Below are positions 17,195-25,222 of a stretch of 64,000 nt of DNA, piece after piece. The DNA comes from Psychromarinibacter sp048262455. Its GTDB lineage: Bacteria; Pseudomonadota; Alphaproteobacteria; Rhodobacterales; Rhodobacteraceae. The first letter of the stretch is position 1, and each line of letters starts with the position of its first letter. The position numbers and the translations under genes are program-made. The notes beneath the pieces were generated by a model that worked only from the letters and a program-made list of their open reading frames with translations, did no database searches and had not been told where the DNA came from. The stretch lies in the NCBI GenBank assembly GCA_048262455.1, contig JBLXFD010000013.1:45199-109198 (forward strand), written 5' to 3'.

Positions 17195-17317
17195 TCAGAG
17201 AATGACGGGCAGGTTGAGCGCGGTAACCAGCATCAGCACCAGCGCGGCGGCCCCCGCGAAATCACCCAGCAGCGTGGGGGTGGAGCGGGACAGGACAAGT
17301 CTGAGATCGCGGATCAT
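17195..17317 (-). CDS. Small membrane peptide, 40 residues
   Basis: ATG at 17317 is preceded by GAGGAGG with good spacing; the product starts MIRDLRLVLSRSTPTLLGDF and continues as a single hydrophobic helix AGAAALVLMLVTALNLPVIL. The 40-residue length, strong ribosome site, clean terminator 135 bp downstream and operator-like array just upstream make it a convincing gene. Topology suggests a basic cytoplasmic head and one membrane span. I do not know its function; similar short proteins beginning with the same LSRSTPTLLG-type stretch are, to my memory, annotated as hypothetical in Rhodobacteraceae. Confidence 0.75.
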   Translation of the reverse strand: MIRDLRLVLSRSTPTLLGDFAGAAALVLMLVTALNLPVIL

Positions 17318-17348
17318 GGGGGCCTCCTCTCGACAGTTGTTGCACCTT

Positions 17349-17402
17349 TGTTCTCAAATCGGGAGGGGTATGTAAAGAACTTTTTGAGAACATTTGAGAA
17401 CA
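17349..17402. promoter_or_regulatory. Operator-like array: tandem 10-mers plus inverted copy
   Basis: TTTGAGAACA occurs twice with no gap (17383-17402) and once inverted as TGTTCTCAAA (17349-17358); extended to 13 bases, 17347-17359 and 17392-17404 are perfect inverses. The array lies 32-85 bp upstream of the start of the small membrane peptide gene, where a promoter would be. The 10-bp period puts repeats on one DNA face. The spacing does not match the alphaproteobacterial LexA box (GTTC-N7-GTTC), so the cognate regulator is unknown. Confidence 0.55.
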
Positions 17403-17404
17403 AA

Positions 17405-17965
17405 TTGATTTTGGGTGGTGAGGACAGGGTGTGCGGCTTGCGCGGGACCTCGTTCGTAGGGGCTGGCGGAAGCACTCCTCAGGAGGATTGTTGCTCGGTG
17501 AATCCGACTGATCGTTGCGCATTTGCAGAGGAGCGAGAGAGGAGCGAGCGCGGGCGATTAAGCGAGGCCGCGCGTAGAACGGTAGAAGCAGTGGGCTGTC
17601 CGCACCAACATCTACCCCAAGAGAGTCGAGCCCCCACCCCGGCACCCGGATCGTACAGCTTAGATGAATACTCAAGAACCGCACGACAAGGCGGACCGCC
17701 GGTCCGCAGGGACGCCGCGTCTGGAAGCCGCCTTGCTTCTTCGGTCCCTCTGAGACCCGTGCCTTGCCCTTTCCCACCGCCCTCGTGCCGCGATGTCGAG
17801 CGGCGGGCGTCTGTACGGAACGTGGCTCGCCCACAGCGAACGACGTTGCCCTCAACGCTGCTCGCTTAAATCCGCCAGCTACGCTCTACGGCACTTGGCA
17901 GATCGTTAGTGTCCAATGGTCAGCTTCGACTAATCCCAACGGCCACCCCAACCGCTGCACCTGCT
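17405..17965. other. 561-bp stretch without a supportable gene
   Basis: This stretch is visibly less GC-rich than its surroundings and has no reading frame with a recognisable protein or ribosome site. It contains an exact tandem 11-mer (AGAGGAGCGAG, 17527-17548) and a small CTCCT-CAGGAG hairpin (17475-17486 region). It separates the small membrane peptide promoter from the end of recG. It could be a decayed gene, a remnant of an insertion or an unrecognised RNA; none is demonstrated. Confidence 0.4.
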
Positions 17966-20068
17966 CTACCCGACCCCGATCAGCCGGATCGCCTTCTCCT
18001 GCTCCATCAGCCAAAGCAGAACCCGCGCCGCCTGCCCCCGCGGCCCTTCCAGCTTCGGATCCTGCGCCAGCAGCCGCCGCGCGTCGGCCTGGGCCACCTC
18101 CATCAGCGCCGCCTGCCGCTCCAGGTCCGCGATCCGGAACTTCGGGAGCCCCGATTGCGCCGTGCCGATCAGGTCGCCCGCGCCCCGCATCGCCAGATCC
18201 TCCTCGGCGATGCGAAACCCGTCCTCGGTCTCGCGCAGCACCTCCAGCCGTCGCCGCGCGCTGTCGGTCAGCGGCGGCTGGTACATCAGCAGGCAGGTGG
18301 AGGCCGCCGCGCCCCTTCCCACGCGCCCGCGCAACTGGTGCAGCTGCGCCAGCCCGAAACTCTCCGCCCGTTCGATCACCATGATCGTTGCCGCGGGCAC
18401 GTCCACCCCCACCTCGATCACCGTGGTCGCCACCAGCACGGAGGTCTCCCCCGCCACGAAGCGCGCCATGGCCGCGTCCTTGTCACGGGGCGGCATCTGC
18501 CCGTGCACCAGTCCGACGCAGCCCTCGCCAAGAGCCGGCGCCAAGGCCGCGCTCAGGGCGCGAAAGCGTTCCTCGGCGGCGGTCATGTCGACCGTCTCGC
18601 TCTCTTCCACCAGCGGGCAGACCCAGTAGGCCTGTGCCCCTTCGGCCACCACGCGGCGCAACCGCTCCACCACCTCGTCCAATCGCCCGGCCGACACGAG
18701 GACGGTGGTGATGGGCTTACGCCCCGGCGGCTTCTCGTCCAGCACCGCGACGTCCATGTCGCCGTATTGCGCCAGGCTCAGCGACCGCGGGATCGGCGTC
18801 GCCGTCATCACCAGCACGTCCACGGCGCGGCCCTTCGCGCCCAGTTCCATCCGCTGCGCCACGCCGAAACGGTGCTGCTCGTCGATCACCGCCAGCCGCA
18901 GATCGCGAAAGACCACGTCCTTCTGGAATACCGCGTGAGTACCTACCAGAAGGTTAATTTCCCCCGCCGCCAGCGCTGAAAGTTTCGCCGCCCGCTCCGC
19001 CCCCTTGTCGCGCCCCGTCAGCAGCTCCAGCCGCACGCCGGCCGCCGCCGCCAGCGGACGCAGCCCCTCCAGGTGCTGGCGGGCGAGGATTTCCGTGGGC
19101 GCCATCATCACCCCCTGCCCGCCGGCCTCCACCGCCACGAGCAGCGTCGCCAGCGCCACCAGCGTCTTGCCCGCCCCCACGTCCCCTTGCAGCAGGCGGT
19201 TCATCTTCACCGGCCGCGCCATGTCCGCGGCGATCTCCTCCATCGCCCGGGCCTGCGCCGAAGTCGGCTGGTAGGGCAATGAGTCCAGCACCTTGCGGCG
19301 CAAGCCCCCGTTCCCCTCGCTGGTCACCCCCCGCCCCTTCCGCAGCGCCTGGCGCGCCAGCGCCATGGTCAGCTGGTGCGCCAGCAGCTCGTCGTAAGCC
19401 AGCCGCCGCCGCGCCGGCGCGGTTTCCGACACGTCCGCCAGCGCCTGCGGGCGATGCGCAGCCTGGAGCGCCGAGGCCCAGTCCGGCCACCCCTCGCGCT
19501 GGCAGAGCGGCGGGTCGATCCACTCCGTCAGGGCCGGCAGACGCGCCAGCGCCGCCTCGGCCCCGCGGGCCATCTGTCGCTGCGTGACACCGGCTGTCAG
19601 CGGGTAGACCGGCTCGAACACCGGGATCTCTTCCGCCTCCTCCAGCGGCAGGACATGATCGGGGTGAACCATCTGGCCCACACCGTCGAACAGCTCCACC
19701 CGCCCCGAAACCAGCCGGCGCTGGCCTGTCGGCAGCTGTTTCGCCAGCCAGTCGCCGCGGGCGCGGAAGAAGACCAGCTGAAAGCTGGTCTGGGCGTCCT
19801 GCACCTCGACGCGGTAAGGCGCACCGCGGCTTCGGCCCGGCAGGTGGCGTCCGATCTCCACCTCCACCGTCAGCACCTGCGGCAGGTCGGCGCCCCGGAT
19901 GGTGGTGCGGCGGCGGCGGTCGATGCCCCCGTGGGGCAGCGTGAAAAGCAGATCGCGCGGGCGCGTGATCGCCAGCTTTTCCAGCGCCTTGGTCGCCTTG
20001 GGACCGATCCCCTCCAGCGTTTCGATCCCCGCGAACAGCGGAAACAGGCTGGCCGGCCTAGTGCTCAT
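17966..20068 (-). CDS. recG: ATP-dependent DNA helicase RecG
   Basis: 700 residues, standard for RecG. The start at 20068 overlaps the ligA stop in ATGA. The N-terminal wedge domain includes LEGIGPKATKALEKL and an OB-fold (VEVEIGRHLPGR). Helicase motifs follow: Q-motif PTSAQARAMEEIAADM, Walker A GDVGAGKT, motif II DEQHRFGV, MTATPIPRSL, and the motif VI region QLRGRVGRG. It remodels stalled replication forks and branch-migrates Holliday junctions. The ligA-recG coupling places two DNA repair and replication enzymes on one transcript. Confidence 0.96.
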   Translation of the reverse strand: MSTRPASLFPLFAGIETLEGIGPKATKALEKLAITRPRDLLFTLPHGGIDRRRRTTIRGADLPQVLTVEVEIGRHLPGRSRGAPYRVEVQDAQTSFQLVFFRARGDWLAKQLPTGQRRLVSGRVELFDGVGQMVHPDHVLPLEEAEEIPVFEPVYPLTAGVTQRQMARGAEAALARLPALTEWIDPPLCQREGWPDWASALQAAHRPQALADVSETAPARRRLAYDELLAHQLTMALARQALRKGRGVTSEGNGGLRRKVLDSLPYQPTSAQARAMEEIAADMARPVKMNRLLQGDVGAGKTLVALATLLVAVEAGGQGVMMAPTEILARQHLEGLRPLAAAAGVRLELLTGRDKGAERAAKLSALAAGEINLLVGTHAVFQKDVVFRDLRLAVIDEQHRFGVAQRMELGAKGRAVDVLVMTATPIPRSLSLAQYGDMDVAVLDEKPPGRKPITTVLVSAGRLDEVVERLRRVVAEGAQAYWVCPLVEESETVDMTAAEERFRALSAALAPALGEGCVGLVHGQMPPRDKDAAMARFVAGETSVLVATTVIEVGVDVPAATIMVIERAESFGLAQLHQLRGRVGRGAAASTCLLMYQPPLTDSARRRLEVLRETEDGFRIAEEDLAMRGAGDLIGTAQSGLPKFRIADLERQAALMEVAQADARRLLAQDPKLEGPRGQAARVLLWLMEQEKAIRLIGVG

Positions 20069-22194
20069 GCCGCGCCGATCAGCGTCAGCCAGGCGTCCTC
20101 GTCCAGCGTCTCGACCCCCAGCTCCGCCGCCTTCTTCGCCTTGGAGCCCGCGCCGGGGCCGGCCACCAGGATATCCGTCTTCGCGCTGACGCTGCCGGAG
20201 ACCTTCGCCCCCAGCGCCTCTGCCCGCGCCTTGGCCTCTGCCCGCGTCATCCGTTCCAGGGTGCCGGTAAAGACCACCGTCTTGCCCGCCACGGGGCTGT
20301 CCACCGCGCCGCGAGCGGCGACGTCCTGCACGTCCAGCTGCGCCACCAGCCGGTCGATGGAGGCGCGTTCGGCCGGCTGCTGGAACGTTTTCACAAGCGA
20401 CCCGGCCATCACCGCGCCGACACCGTCGACGGCGATGAGTTCGTCCCATTCCGGCCCCTCGCCCACACGGGCGGCGGTCATCGCCGCCTCGAAGGTCGGC
20501 CAGCTGCCGTAATGGCCGGCAAGCAGCTGCGCGCCGCTTTCCCCGACATGGCGGATGCCGAGGGCGAAGATCAGGCGGTTCAGCGGGATGGTCCGCTTTT
20601 CCTCGATCGCGTCGAACAGGTTCTGCGCGCTCCTTTCCCCGTAGCCTTCGCGGTTCTTCAGCTTCGTCATGTTCGCCGAGTCGCGTTTCGAAAGGGTAAA
20701 TATGTCTGCGGGTTCGCGGATCGGCAGCTGGTCGTCGCGGTAGAACATCTCCACCTGCCGGGCGCCCAGCCCCTCGATGTCGAAGGCGGCGCGGGAGACG
20801 AAGTGCTTCAGTTTCTCGACCGCTTGGGCGGGGCAGATCATGCCGCCGGTGCAGCGGCGCACCGCGTCGCCCTCCTCGCGCACCGCGTCGGAGCCGCATT
20901 CGGGGCAGCGGGTCGGGAAACGGTAGGGCACGGCGTCGCCGTGCCGCTGGGACAGGTCGACGTCGGCGATCTTGGGGATCACGTCGCCGGCGCGGTAGAC
21001 CTGCACCCAGTCGCCCTCGCGAATGTCCTTGCCGCCGCGGATCTCGCCGCCGCTGGCGTCGCGGCCGGCGATGTAATCCTCGTTGTGGAGGGTCGCGTTG
21101 GCGACCACCACGCCCCCCACGGTCACCGGCGTCAGTCGTGCCACGGGGCTGAGCGCGCCGGTGCGGCCCACCTGGATCTCGATCTTTTCCAGCCGGGTCC
21201 AGGCGAGTTCGGCCGGGAACTTGTGCGCGATGGCCCAGCGGGGGGTGGTGGAGCGGAAGCCGAGGCGGCGCTGCAGCTCCAGGTCGTCGACCTTGTAAAC
21301 CACGCCGTCGATGTCATAGCCGAGGGTCGCGCGCTGCGCCTCGATGTGCTGGTGGTGCGCCAGCATGGCGTCGATCCCGTCGCAGACGCGGGTCAGGGGA
21401 TTGGTCTGAAAGCCGAGGGCGGCGAGCCTTGCGATGGCGCCGCTTTGGGTTTCCGCCAGCGGGGCGCTGACCTCGCCCCAGGCATAGGCGAAGAACCGCA
21501 GCGGGCGCGCGGCGGTGATCTTCGGGTCCAGCTGGCGCAGCGAGCCGGCTGCGGCGTTGCGCGGGTTGGCGAAGGTCTTGCCGCCGGCGTCGGTCTGGCG
21601 CTGGTTGAGGTCGGCGAAGTCGGCGTGGCTCATGTAGACCTCGCCGCGCACTTCCAGCACATCCGGCGCATCCTTCAGCTGCTGCGGGATGTCGGCGATG
21701 GTGCGGGCGTTGGCGGTGACGTTTTCGCCGGTGGCGCCGTCGCCCCGGGTGGCGGCCTGTTTCAGCCGCCCCCCCTCGTAGCGCAGGGACAGGGACAGCC
21801 CGTCGATCTTCGGCTCGGCCGTGTAGGCGAGGCCGGGGTCGCTGTCCCGCAGGCCGAGGTAGCGGCGCACGGTGTCGTTGAACTCCGCCACATCCTCGCC
21901 CGAGAAGGCATTCGCCAGCGAGAGCATCCGCACGGAGTGGCTGACCTTGGCAAAAGCCTCGCTGACCGGCGCGCCCACCTGTTCGCTGGGGCTGTCGTCC
22001 CGCTTGAGGTGGGGAAATGCCGCCTCTATCGCCGCGTTGCGCCGTTTCAGCGCGTCGTAGTCGGCATCGCTGATCCCCGGCGCGTCTTCCATGTGGTAGG
22101 CGCGGTTGGCACGGGCGATGGCATCCGCCAGCGTGGCCAGTTCCAGGGCCGCCTGGGTTTCGGTCAGGTCCGAGACCGGAACTTCCTTTTGCAC
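20065..22194 (-). CDS. ligA: NAD-dependent DNA ligase LigA
   Basis: 709 residues from a GTG start at 22194 with GGAGG upstream. Order of domains: Ia NAD-binding (YHMEDAPGISDADYDALKRR), adenylation domain with AMP-accepting Lys in AEPKIDGLSLSLRYEGG, OB-fold, four-Cys zinc finger (CPECGSDAV, RRCTGGMICP), helix-hairpin-helix repeats and a C-terminal BRCT domain beginning VAGKTVVFTGTLERMTR. It seals nicks in replication and repair and is normally essential. Coupled to recG downstream; 71 bp separate its start from the end of ctrA. Confidence 0.97.
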   Translation of the reverse strand: MQKEVPVSDLTETQAALELATLADAIARANRAYHMEDAPGISDADYDALKRRNAAIEAAFPHLKRDDSPSEQVGAPVSEAFAKVSHSVRMLSLANAFSGEDVAEFNDTVRRYLGLRDSDPGLAYTAEPKIDGLSLSLRYEGGRLKQAATRGDGATGENVTANARTIADIPQQLKDAPDVLEVRGEVYMSHADFADLNQRQTDAGGKTFANPRNAAAGSLRQLDPKITAARPLRFFAYAWGEVSAPLAETQSGAIARLAALGFQTNPLTRVCDGIDAMLAHHQHIEAQRATLGYDIDGVVYKVDDLELQRRLGFRSTTPRWAIAHKFPAELAWTRLEKIEIQVGRTGALSPVARLTPVTVGGVVVANATLHNEDYIAGRDASGGEIRGGKDIREGDWVQVYRAGDVIPKIADVDLSQRHGDAVPYRFPTRCPECGSDAVREEGDAVRRCTGGMICPAQAVEKLKHFVSRAAFDIEGLGARQVEMFYRDDQLPIREPADIFTLSKRDSANMTKLKNREGYGERSAQNLFDAIEEKRTIPLNRLIFALGIRHVGESGAQLLAGHYGSWPTFEAAMTAARVGEGPEWDELIAVDGVGAVMAGSLVKTFQQPAERASIDRLVAQLDVQDVAARGAVDSPVAGKTVVFTGTLERMTRAEAKARAEALGAKVSGSVSAKTDILVAGPGAGSKAKKAAELGVETLDEDAWLTLIGAA

Positions 22195-22265
22195 GCGGGC
22201 CTCCCGAGGTGGTTTCCCGCAGTCTTAGGATCGGCGCCGGGTGAAATCCAGCCCCGGCCCGCCGC

Positions 22266-22979
22266 TCAGGCGCCGATGGCGATCTGGTCGTCCATCTCGG
22301 AGGGTTCGGGATCGCGCAGCACGTAGCCGCGGCCCCAGACGGTCTCGATGTAATTGTCACCGCCCGTGGCAGTGGAAAGCTTCTTGCGCAGCTTGCAGAT
22401 GAAGACGTCGATGATCTTCAGCTCCGGCTCGTCCATGCCGCCGTAGAGGTGGTTCAGGAACATTTCCTTGGTCAGCGTGGTGCCCTTGCGCAGGGACAGC
22501 AGTTCCAGCATCTGGTACTCCTTCCCCGTAAGGTGCACCGACTTGTTGGAGACCTCGACGGTCTTGGCGTCCAGGTTCACCTCGACCATGCCGGTGCGGA
22601 TCACCGATTGCGAATGCCCCTTGGAGCGGCGGATGATCGCGTGGATGCGCGCCACCAGTTCCTCGCGGTGGAACGGCTTGGTCAGGTAGTCGTCGGCGCC
22701 GAAGCCGAAGCCCTTCAGCTTGTTTTCCGTGTCGTCCGCGCCCGAGAGGATCAGGATCGGCGTTTCCACCCGTGCAATGCGCAGCTGGCGCAGCACGTCG
22801 TGGCCGTTCATGTCGGGCAGGTTGAGGTCCAGCAGGATCAGGTCGTAGTCGTAGAGCTTCGCCAGATCGATCCCTTCCTCGCCCAGGTCCGTCGCGTAGA
22901 CGTTCAGGTTGGCATGGGACAACATCAACTCGATGCTGCGGGACGTTGCGGGATCGTCTTCAACCAGCAGGACACGCAT
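22266..22979 (-). CDS. ctrA: Cell-cycle response regulator CtrA
   Basis: 237 residues from ATG 22979. The receiver domain begins MRVLLVEDDPATSRSIELML; the phospho-acceptor is Asp51 in LILLDLNLPDMNG; the switch Lys lies in DDYLTKPFHREELVARIHAI. The OmpR-type winged helix contains VHLTGKEYQMLELLSLRKGT and KIIDVFICKLRKKLS, close to identical to the Caulobacter protein. In Rhodobacterales CtrA is typically not essential and controls motility, gene transfer agent and quorum-linked genes. The neighbour upstream on the same strand is its antagonist/co-regulator SciP. The long leader with TTAA-type motifs suggests autoregulation. Confidence 0.97.
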   Translation of the reverse strand: MRVLLVEDDPATSRSIELMLSHANLNVYATDLGEEGIDLAKLYDYDLILLDLNLPDMNGHDVLRQLRIARVETPILILSGADDTENKLKGFGFGADDYLTKPFHREELVARIHAIIRRSKGHSQSVIRTGMVEVNLDAKTVEVSNKSVHLTGKEYQMLELLSLRKGTTLTKEMFLNHLYGGMDEPELKIIDVFICKLRKKLSTATGGDNYIETVWGRGYVLRDPEPSEMDDQIAIGA

Positions 22980-23032
22980 CGGGTACACTCCACTCTCGAC
23001 CTTACGGGTGGGTCAACATTGACCAGAAAAGG

Positions 23033-23047
23033 TTAACCACCCGTTAC
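23033..23047. promoter_or_regulatory. Candidate CtrA-binding site upstream of ctrA
   Basis: TTAA-CCACCCG-TTAC matches the CtrA consensus TTAA-N7-TTAA with one mismatch and lies about 54 bp upstream of the ctrA start. The gap 22980-23258 (279 bp) has further TTAA-type elements: TTAA-TTTTCAT-TAGG at 23097-23111, a TTAA at 23113, and TTAACCAT at 23130-23137. The stretch is AT-richer than the rest of the window. Clustering of such motifs in the ctrA leader fits autoregulation known in other alphaproteobacteria; binding is inferred. Confidence 0.5.
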
Positions 23048-23258
23048 CAATACCGACCCTTTATAGCATCGTCCGCCCTGCTTTTGCAGATTTTCGTTAA
23101 TTTTCATTAGGCTTAACAGGAGGCGCTTGTTAACCATTTAGCTAGCCTTGCCAGCAATATTCGGGGGAAGTGTCAGCCCCCGTGACAGCCAAGTATCGGG
23201 GGCGCAAGGAATTGCCTGACGCGGCCGCAGCGCCGAAACAGACACTTTCCTGTCAGAT

Positions 23259-23534
23259 TCAGTCGCGGTATTTTTGTAAAGACGTCGCCTTCAGCGCCGC
23301 CTCGCCATGGGATTCGACCGCATTCTGCCAACTGTCCAGCTCGTCCCCGGACAGCCCGTACATCTGCAACGCCTCGTCCCGTTCCAGCAATCCCGCCGCG
23401 ATTCCCCGCACCACCGCAGCCTTGCGACTGGCGACCCAGCGCATGGTGTCCGCAGAGGGCAGATCCGCCCGGGAGATCGTGGTACCGTCGGGCAAAGTAG
23501 CGGTGCGCGGCCCGTTTACCTTTCGTAAGAACAT
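23259..23534 (-). CDS. sciP: CtrA inhibitor SciP (DUF1153)
   Basis: 91 residues. Diagnostic stretches are LRKVNGPRTATLPDGTTISR, LPSADTMRWVASRKAAVV and LLERDEALQMYGLSGDELDSW, which define DUF1153/SciP: a small helix-turn-helix protein that in Caulobacter blocks CtrA-dependent transcription in G1. The ATG at 23534 follows GGGGAAAATGAA. It lies 279 bp upstream of ctrA on the same strand and is divergent from mnmA. Physical linkage with ctrA supports a shared circuit; whether both are on one transcript cannot be read, because the gap carries its own promoter-like motifs. Confidence 0.93.
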   Translation of the reverse strand: MFLRKVNGPRTATLPDGTTISRADLPSADTMRWVASRKAAVVRGIAAGLLERDEALQMYGLSGDELDSWQNAVESHGEAALKATSLQKYRD

Positions 23535-23653
23535 TTCATTTTCCCCAGTTCATCGTGGGGGAACCTGCCGCAGGCGCCTTAATGGCGGGTGAAGCAAGGG
23601 CTTGTGAATAGATTGCATTTTCCTATATTCCCGCGATCCCGAAGGAGCGCACC

Positions 23654-24790
23654 ATGCCACTCGACGCCGAACTGAACTCGCTGGGCCTGCCCAAGGCCCC
23701 GGCCGACACCCGCGTGGTGGTGGCGATGTCGGGGGGCGTGGACAGCTCTGTCGTCGCCGCCGAACTGGCGCGCGAGGGCTACGACGTGGTGGGCGTGACG
23801 CTGCAGCTGTACGACCACGGCGCGGCGCTGGCCAAGAAGGGCGCCTGCTGCGCCGGCATCGACATCCACGACGCCCGCCGGGTGGCCGAGGAGATGGGCT
23901 TTCCCCACTACGTGCTGGACTACGAGAACATCTTCCGCGACGCGGTGATCGACGAGTTCGCCGACAGCTACCTTGCCGGCGCGACCCCGGTGCCCTGCAT
24001 CCGCTGCAACGAGCGGGTGAAGTTCAAGGACCTGCTGGAGACGGCGAAGGACCTCGACGCCGACTGCATGGCGACCGGCCACTACATCCAGCGCAAGATG
24101 GGCGCGGCGGGGCCGGAGCTGCACCGCGCCGCCGACCATGCGCGGGACCAGAGCTATTTCCTGTTCTCCACCACGCCGGAGCAGCTGTCCTTCCTGCGGT
24201 TCCCGCTGGGGCACCTGCACAGCAAGGCCGAGACCCGCGCGCTGGCGGAGCGGCACGGGCTGGCGGTGGCGGACAAGCCAGACAGCCAGGACATCTGCTT
24301 CGTCCCCGACGGCAACTACGCCGCGGTGATCGAGAAGCTGCGCCCCGGCGCCGCCGATCCCGGCGAGATCGTGCATGTCGACGGGCGGGTGCTGGGCTCG
24401 CATCCCGGGGTGATCCACTACACCATCGGCCAGCGGCGTGGGCTGGGGATCGGCGGGCTGGAAGAGCCGCTTTACGTGGTGCGCCTCGACGTGGCGGCGC
24501 GGCAGGTGGTGGTGGGCCCGCGCGAGTTGCTGGCCACCCGCAGCGTGCCGGTGCGCGAGATCAACTGGCTGGGGGATGCGCCCTTCACCTCGCGGGACGA
24601 GTGGACGCTGTCGGTCAAGCTGCGCTCCACCCGCCCGCCGCGCGAGGCGGTGGTGCGGCCGCTGTCGGAGACCGAGGCGGAGGTGGTGCTGCTGCAGCCG
24701 GAGGAAGGCGTGTCGCCGGGGCAGGCCTGCGTGTTCTACGCGCCGGAGGGCAGCCGGGTGTTCGGCGGGGGCTGGATCCACCGGGGGTAG
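23654..24790 (+). CDS. mnmA: tRNA-specific 2-thiouridylase MnmA
   Basis: 378 residues with GAAGGAGCGCACC before the ATG. PP-loop MSGGVDSSVVAAELA at residues 25-39, the catalytic Cys in PCIRCNERVKF and the second Cys in SQDICFVPDG are all present, as is CCAGIDIHDARRVAEEMGF of the alphaproteobacterial form. It thiolates the wobble uridine of tRNA-Lys, -Glu and -Gln using sulfur from a relay. Length and domain order are normal. Two copies of a structured repeat follow its stop codon. Confidence 0.96.
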   Translation: MPLDAELNSLGLPKAPADTRVVVAMSGGVDSSVVAAELAREGYDVVGVTLQLYDHGAALAKKGACCAGIDIHDARRVAEEMGFPHYVLDYENIFRDAVIDEFADSYLAGATPVPCIRCNERVKFKDLLETAKDLDADCMATGHYIQRKMGAAGPELHRAADHARDQSYFLFSTTPEQLSFLRFPLGHLHSKAETRALAERHGLAVADKPDSQDICFVPDGNYAAVIEKLRPGAADPGEIVHVDGRVLGSHPGVIHYTIGQRRGLGIGGLEEPLYVVRLDVAARQVVVGPRELLATRSVPVREINWLGDAPFTSRDEWTLSVKLRSTRPPREAVVRPLSETEAEVVLLQPEEGVSPGQACVFYAPEGSRVFGGGWIHRG

Positions 24791-24815
24791 GTGCGGGCTG
24801 CCATTGCTGGCAAGG

Positions 24816-24986
24816 GCACCCGGCCCGGAACAAGGCACGGAGTGCCGCCGGGCCAGCGCCCGTCCGCCCCCTGGGCGGGCGCTTCGTTACCGTAGGCGCG
24901 GGGGTCGAGCGTGGAGGTGGCGGTGGGATAAATCGGCGACCACCGGCGGCAGGAACGCCCACCCACGGACGGGCGCTGGCCCTCTG
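24816..24986 (+). repeat. Structured 170-bp repeat, family 1, copy 1
   Basis: 171 bp, 26 bp after mnmA. Visible helices: CCCGGC/GCCGGG (24819-24824, 24847-24852) around GGCAC-GGA-GTGCC; AGCGCCCG/CGGGCGCT (24855-24862, 24876-24883); GGTC/GACC (24903-24906, 24938-24941) enclosing GGGATAAA; and a 15-base perfect long-range match 24850-24864 with 24968-24982, which competes with the second hairpin. Ends CCCTCTG. No protein frame explains it. Four other copies share the fixed blocks but have different, still-complementary helices. Confidence 0.85.
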
Positions 24987-25038
24987 ATGGTGCTACCTTT
25001 CCGAATTTTAACCGGACCGTGCAGTCTCTCCGGCAAGA

Positions 25039-25209
25039 GCACCCGGCCCGGAACAAGGCACGTAGTGCCGCCGGGCCAGCGCCCGTCCGTCCCCCGGGCG
25101 GGCGCTTCTTCACCGTTTGCGCGGGGGTGGAGCGGGGATGTGGCGGTGGGATAAAGCGGCGACCACCGACCGCAAGGCCGCCCACCCACGGACGGTCGCT
25201 GGCCCTCTG
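25039..25209 (+). repeat. Structured 170-bp repeat, family 1, copy 2
   Basis: 171 bp, 52 bp after copy 1 and ending 13 bp before the ketosynthase stop codon. It is the nearest relative of copy 1. The first hairpin (GGCAC-GTA-GTGCC) and AGCGCCCG/CGGGCGCT are intact; the inner stem becomes GGTGG/CCACC (25126-25130, 25163-25167), and the long-range helix 25073-25087 with 25191-25205 has one mismatch. The GGGATAAA block and CCCTCTG end are conserved. The 52-bp spacer is AT-richer (ttccgaattttaaccgg) and unlike the repeats. Confidence 0.85.
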
Positions 25210-25222
25210 CCCCGCTACACCC

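Noticed and set aside
17383..17402. LexA (SOS) box
   Set aside because: The alphaproteobacterial box needs GTTC-N7-GTTC; here the GAAC repeats are six bases apart in a 10-bp period.
17117..17869. Open frames of 250 (plus) and 197 (minus) codons across the gene-free stretch
   Set aside because: Neither has a ribosome site, domain-like sequence or neighbour-like codon use, and the plus frame crosses the small peptide gene and its operator array.
24816..25209. CRISPR array
   Set aside because: The repeated unit is about 171 bp with only two copies and a single 52-bp spacer, and no cas gene is near; the other copies lie 34 kb away in unrelated gaps.
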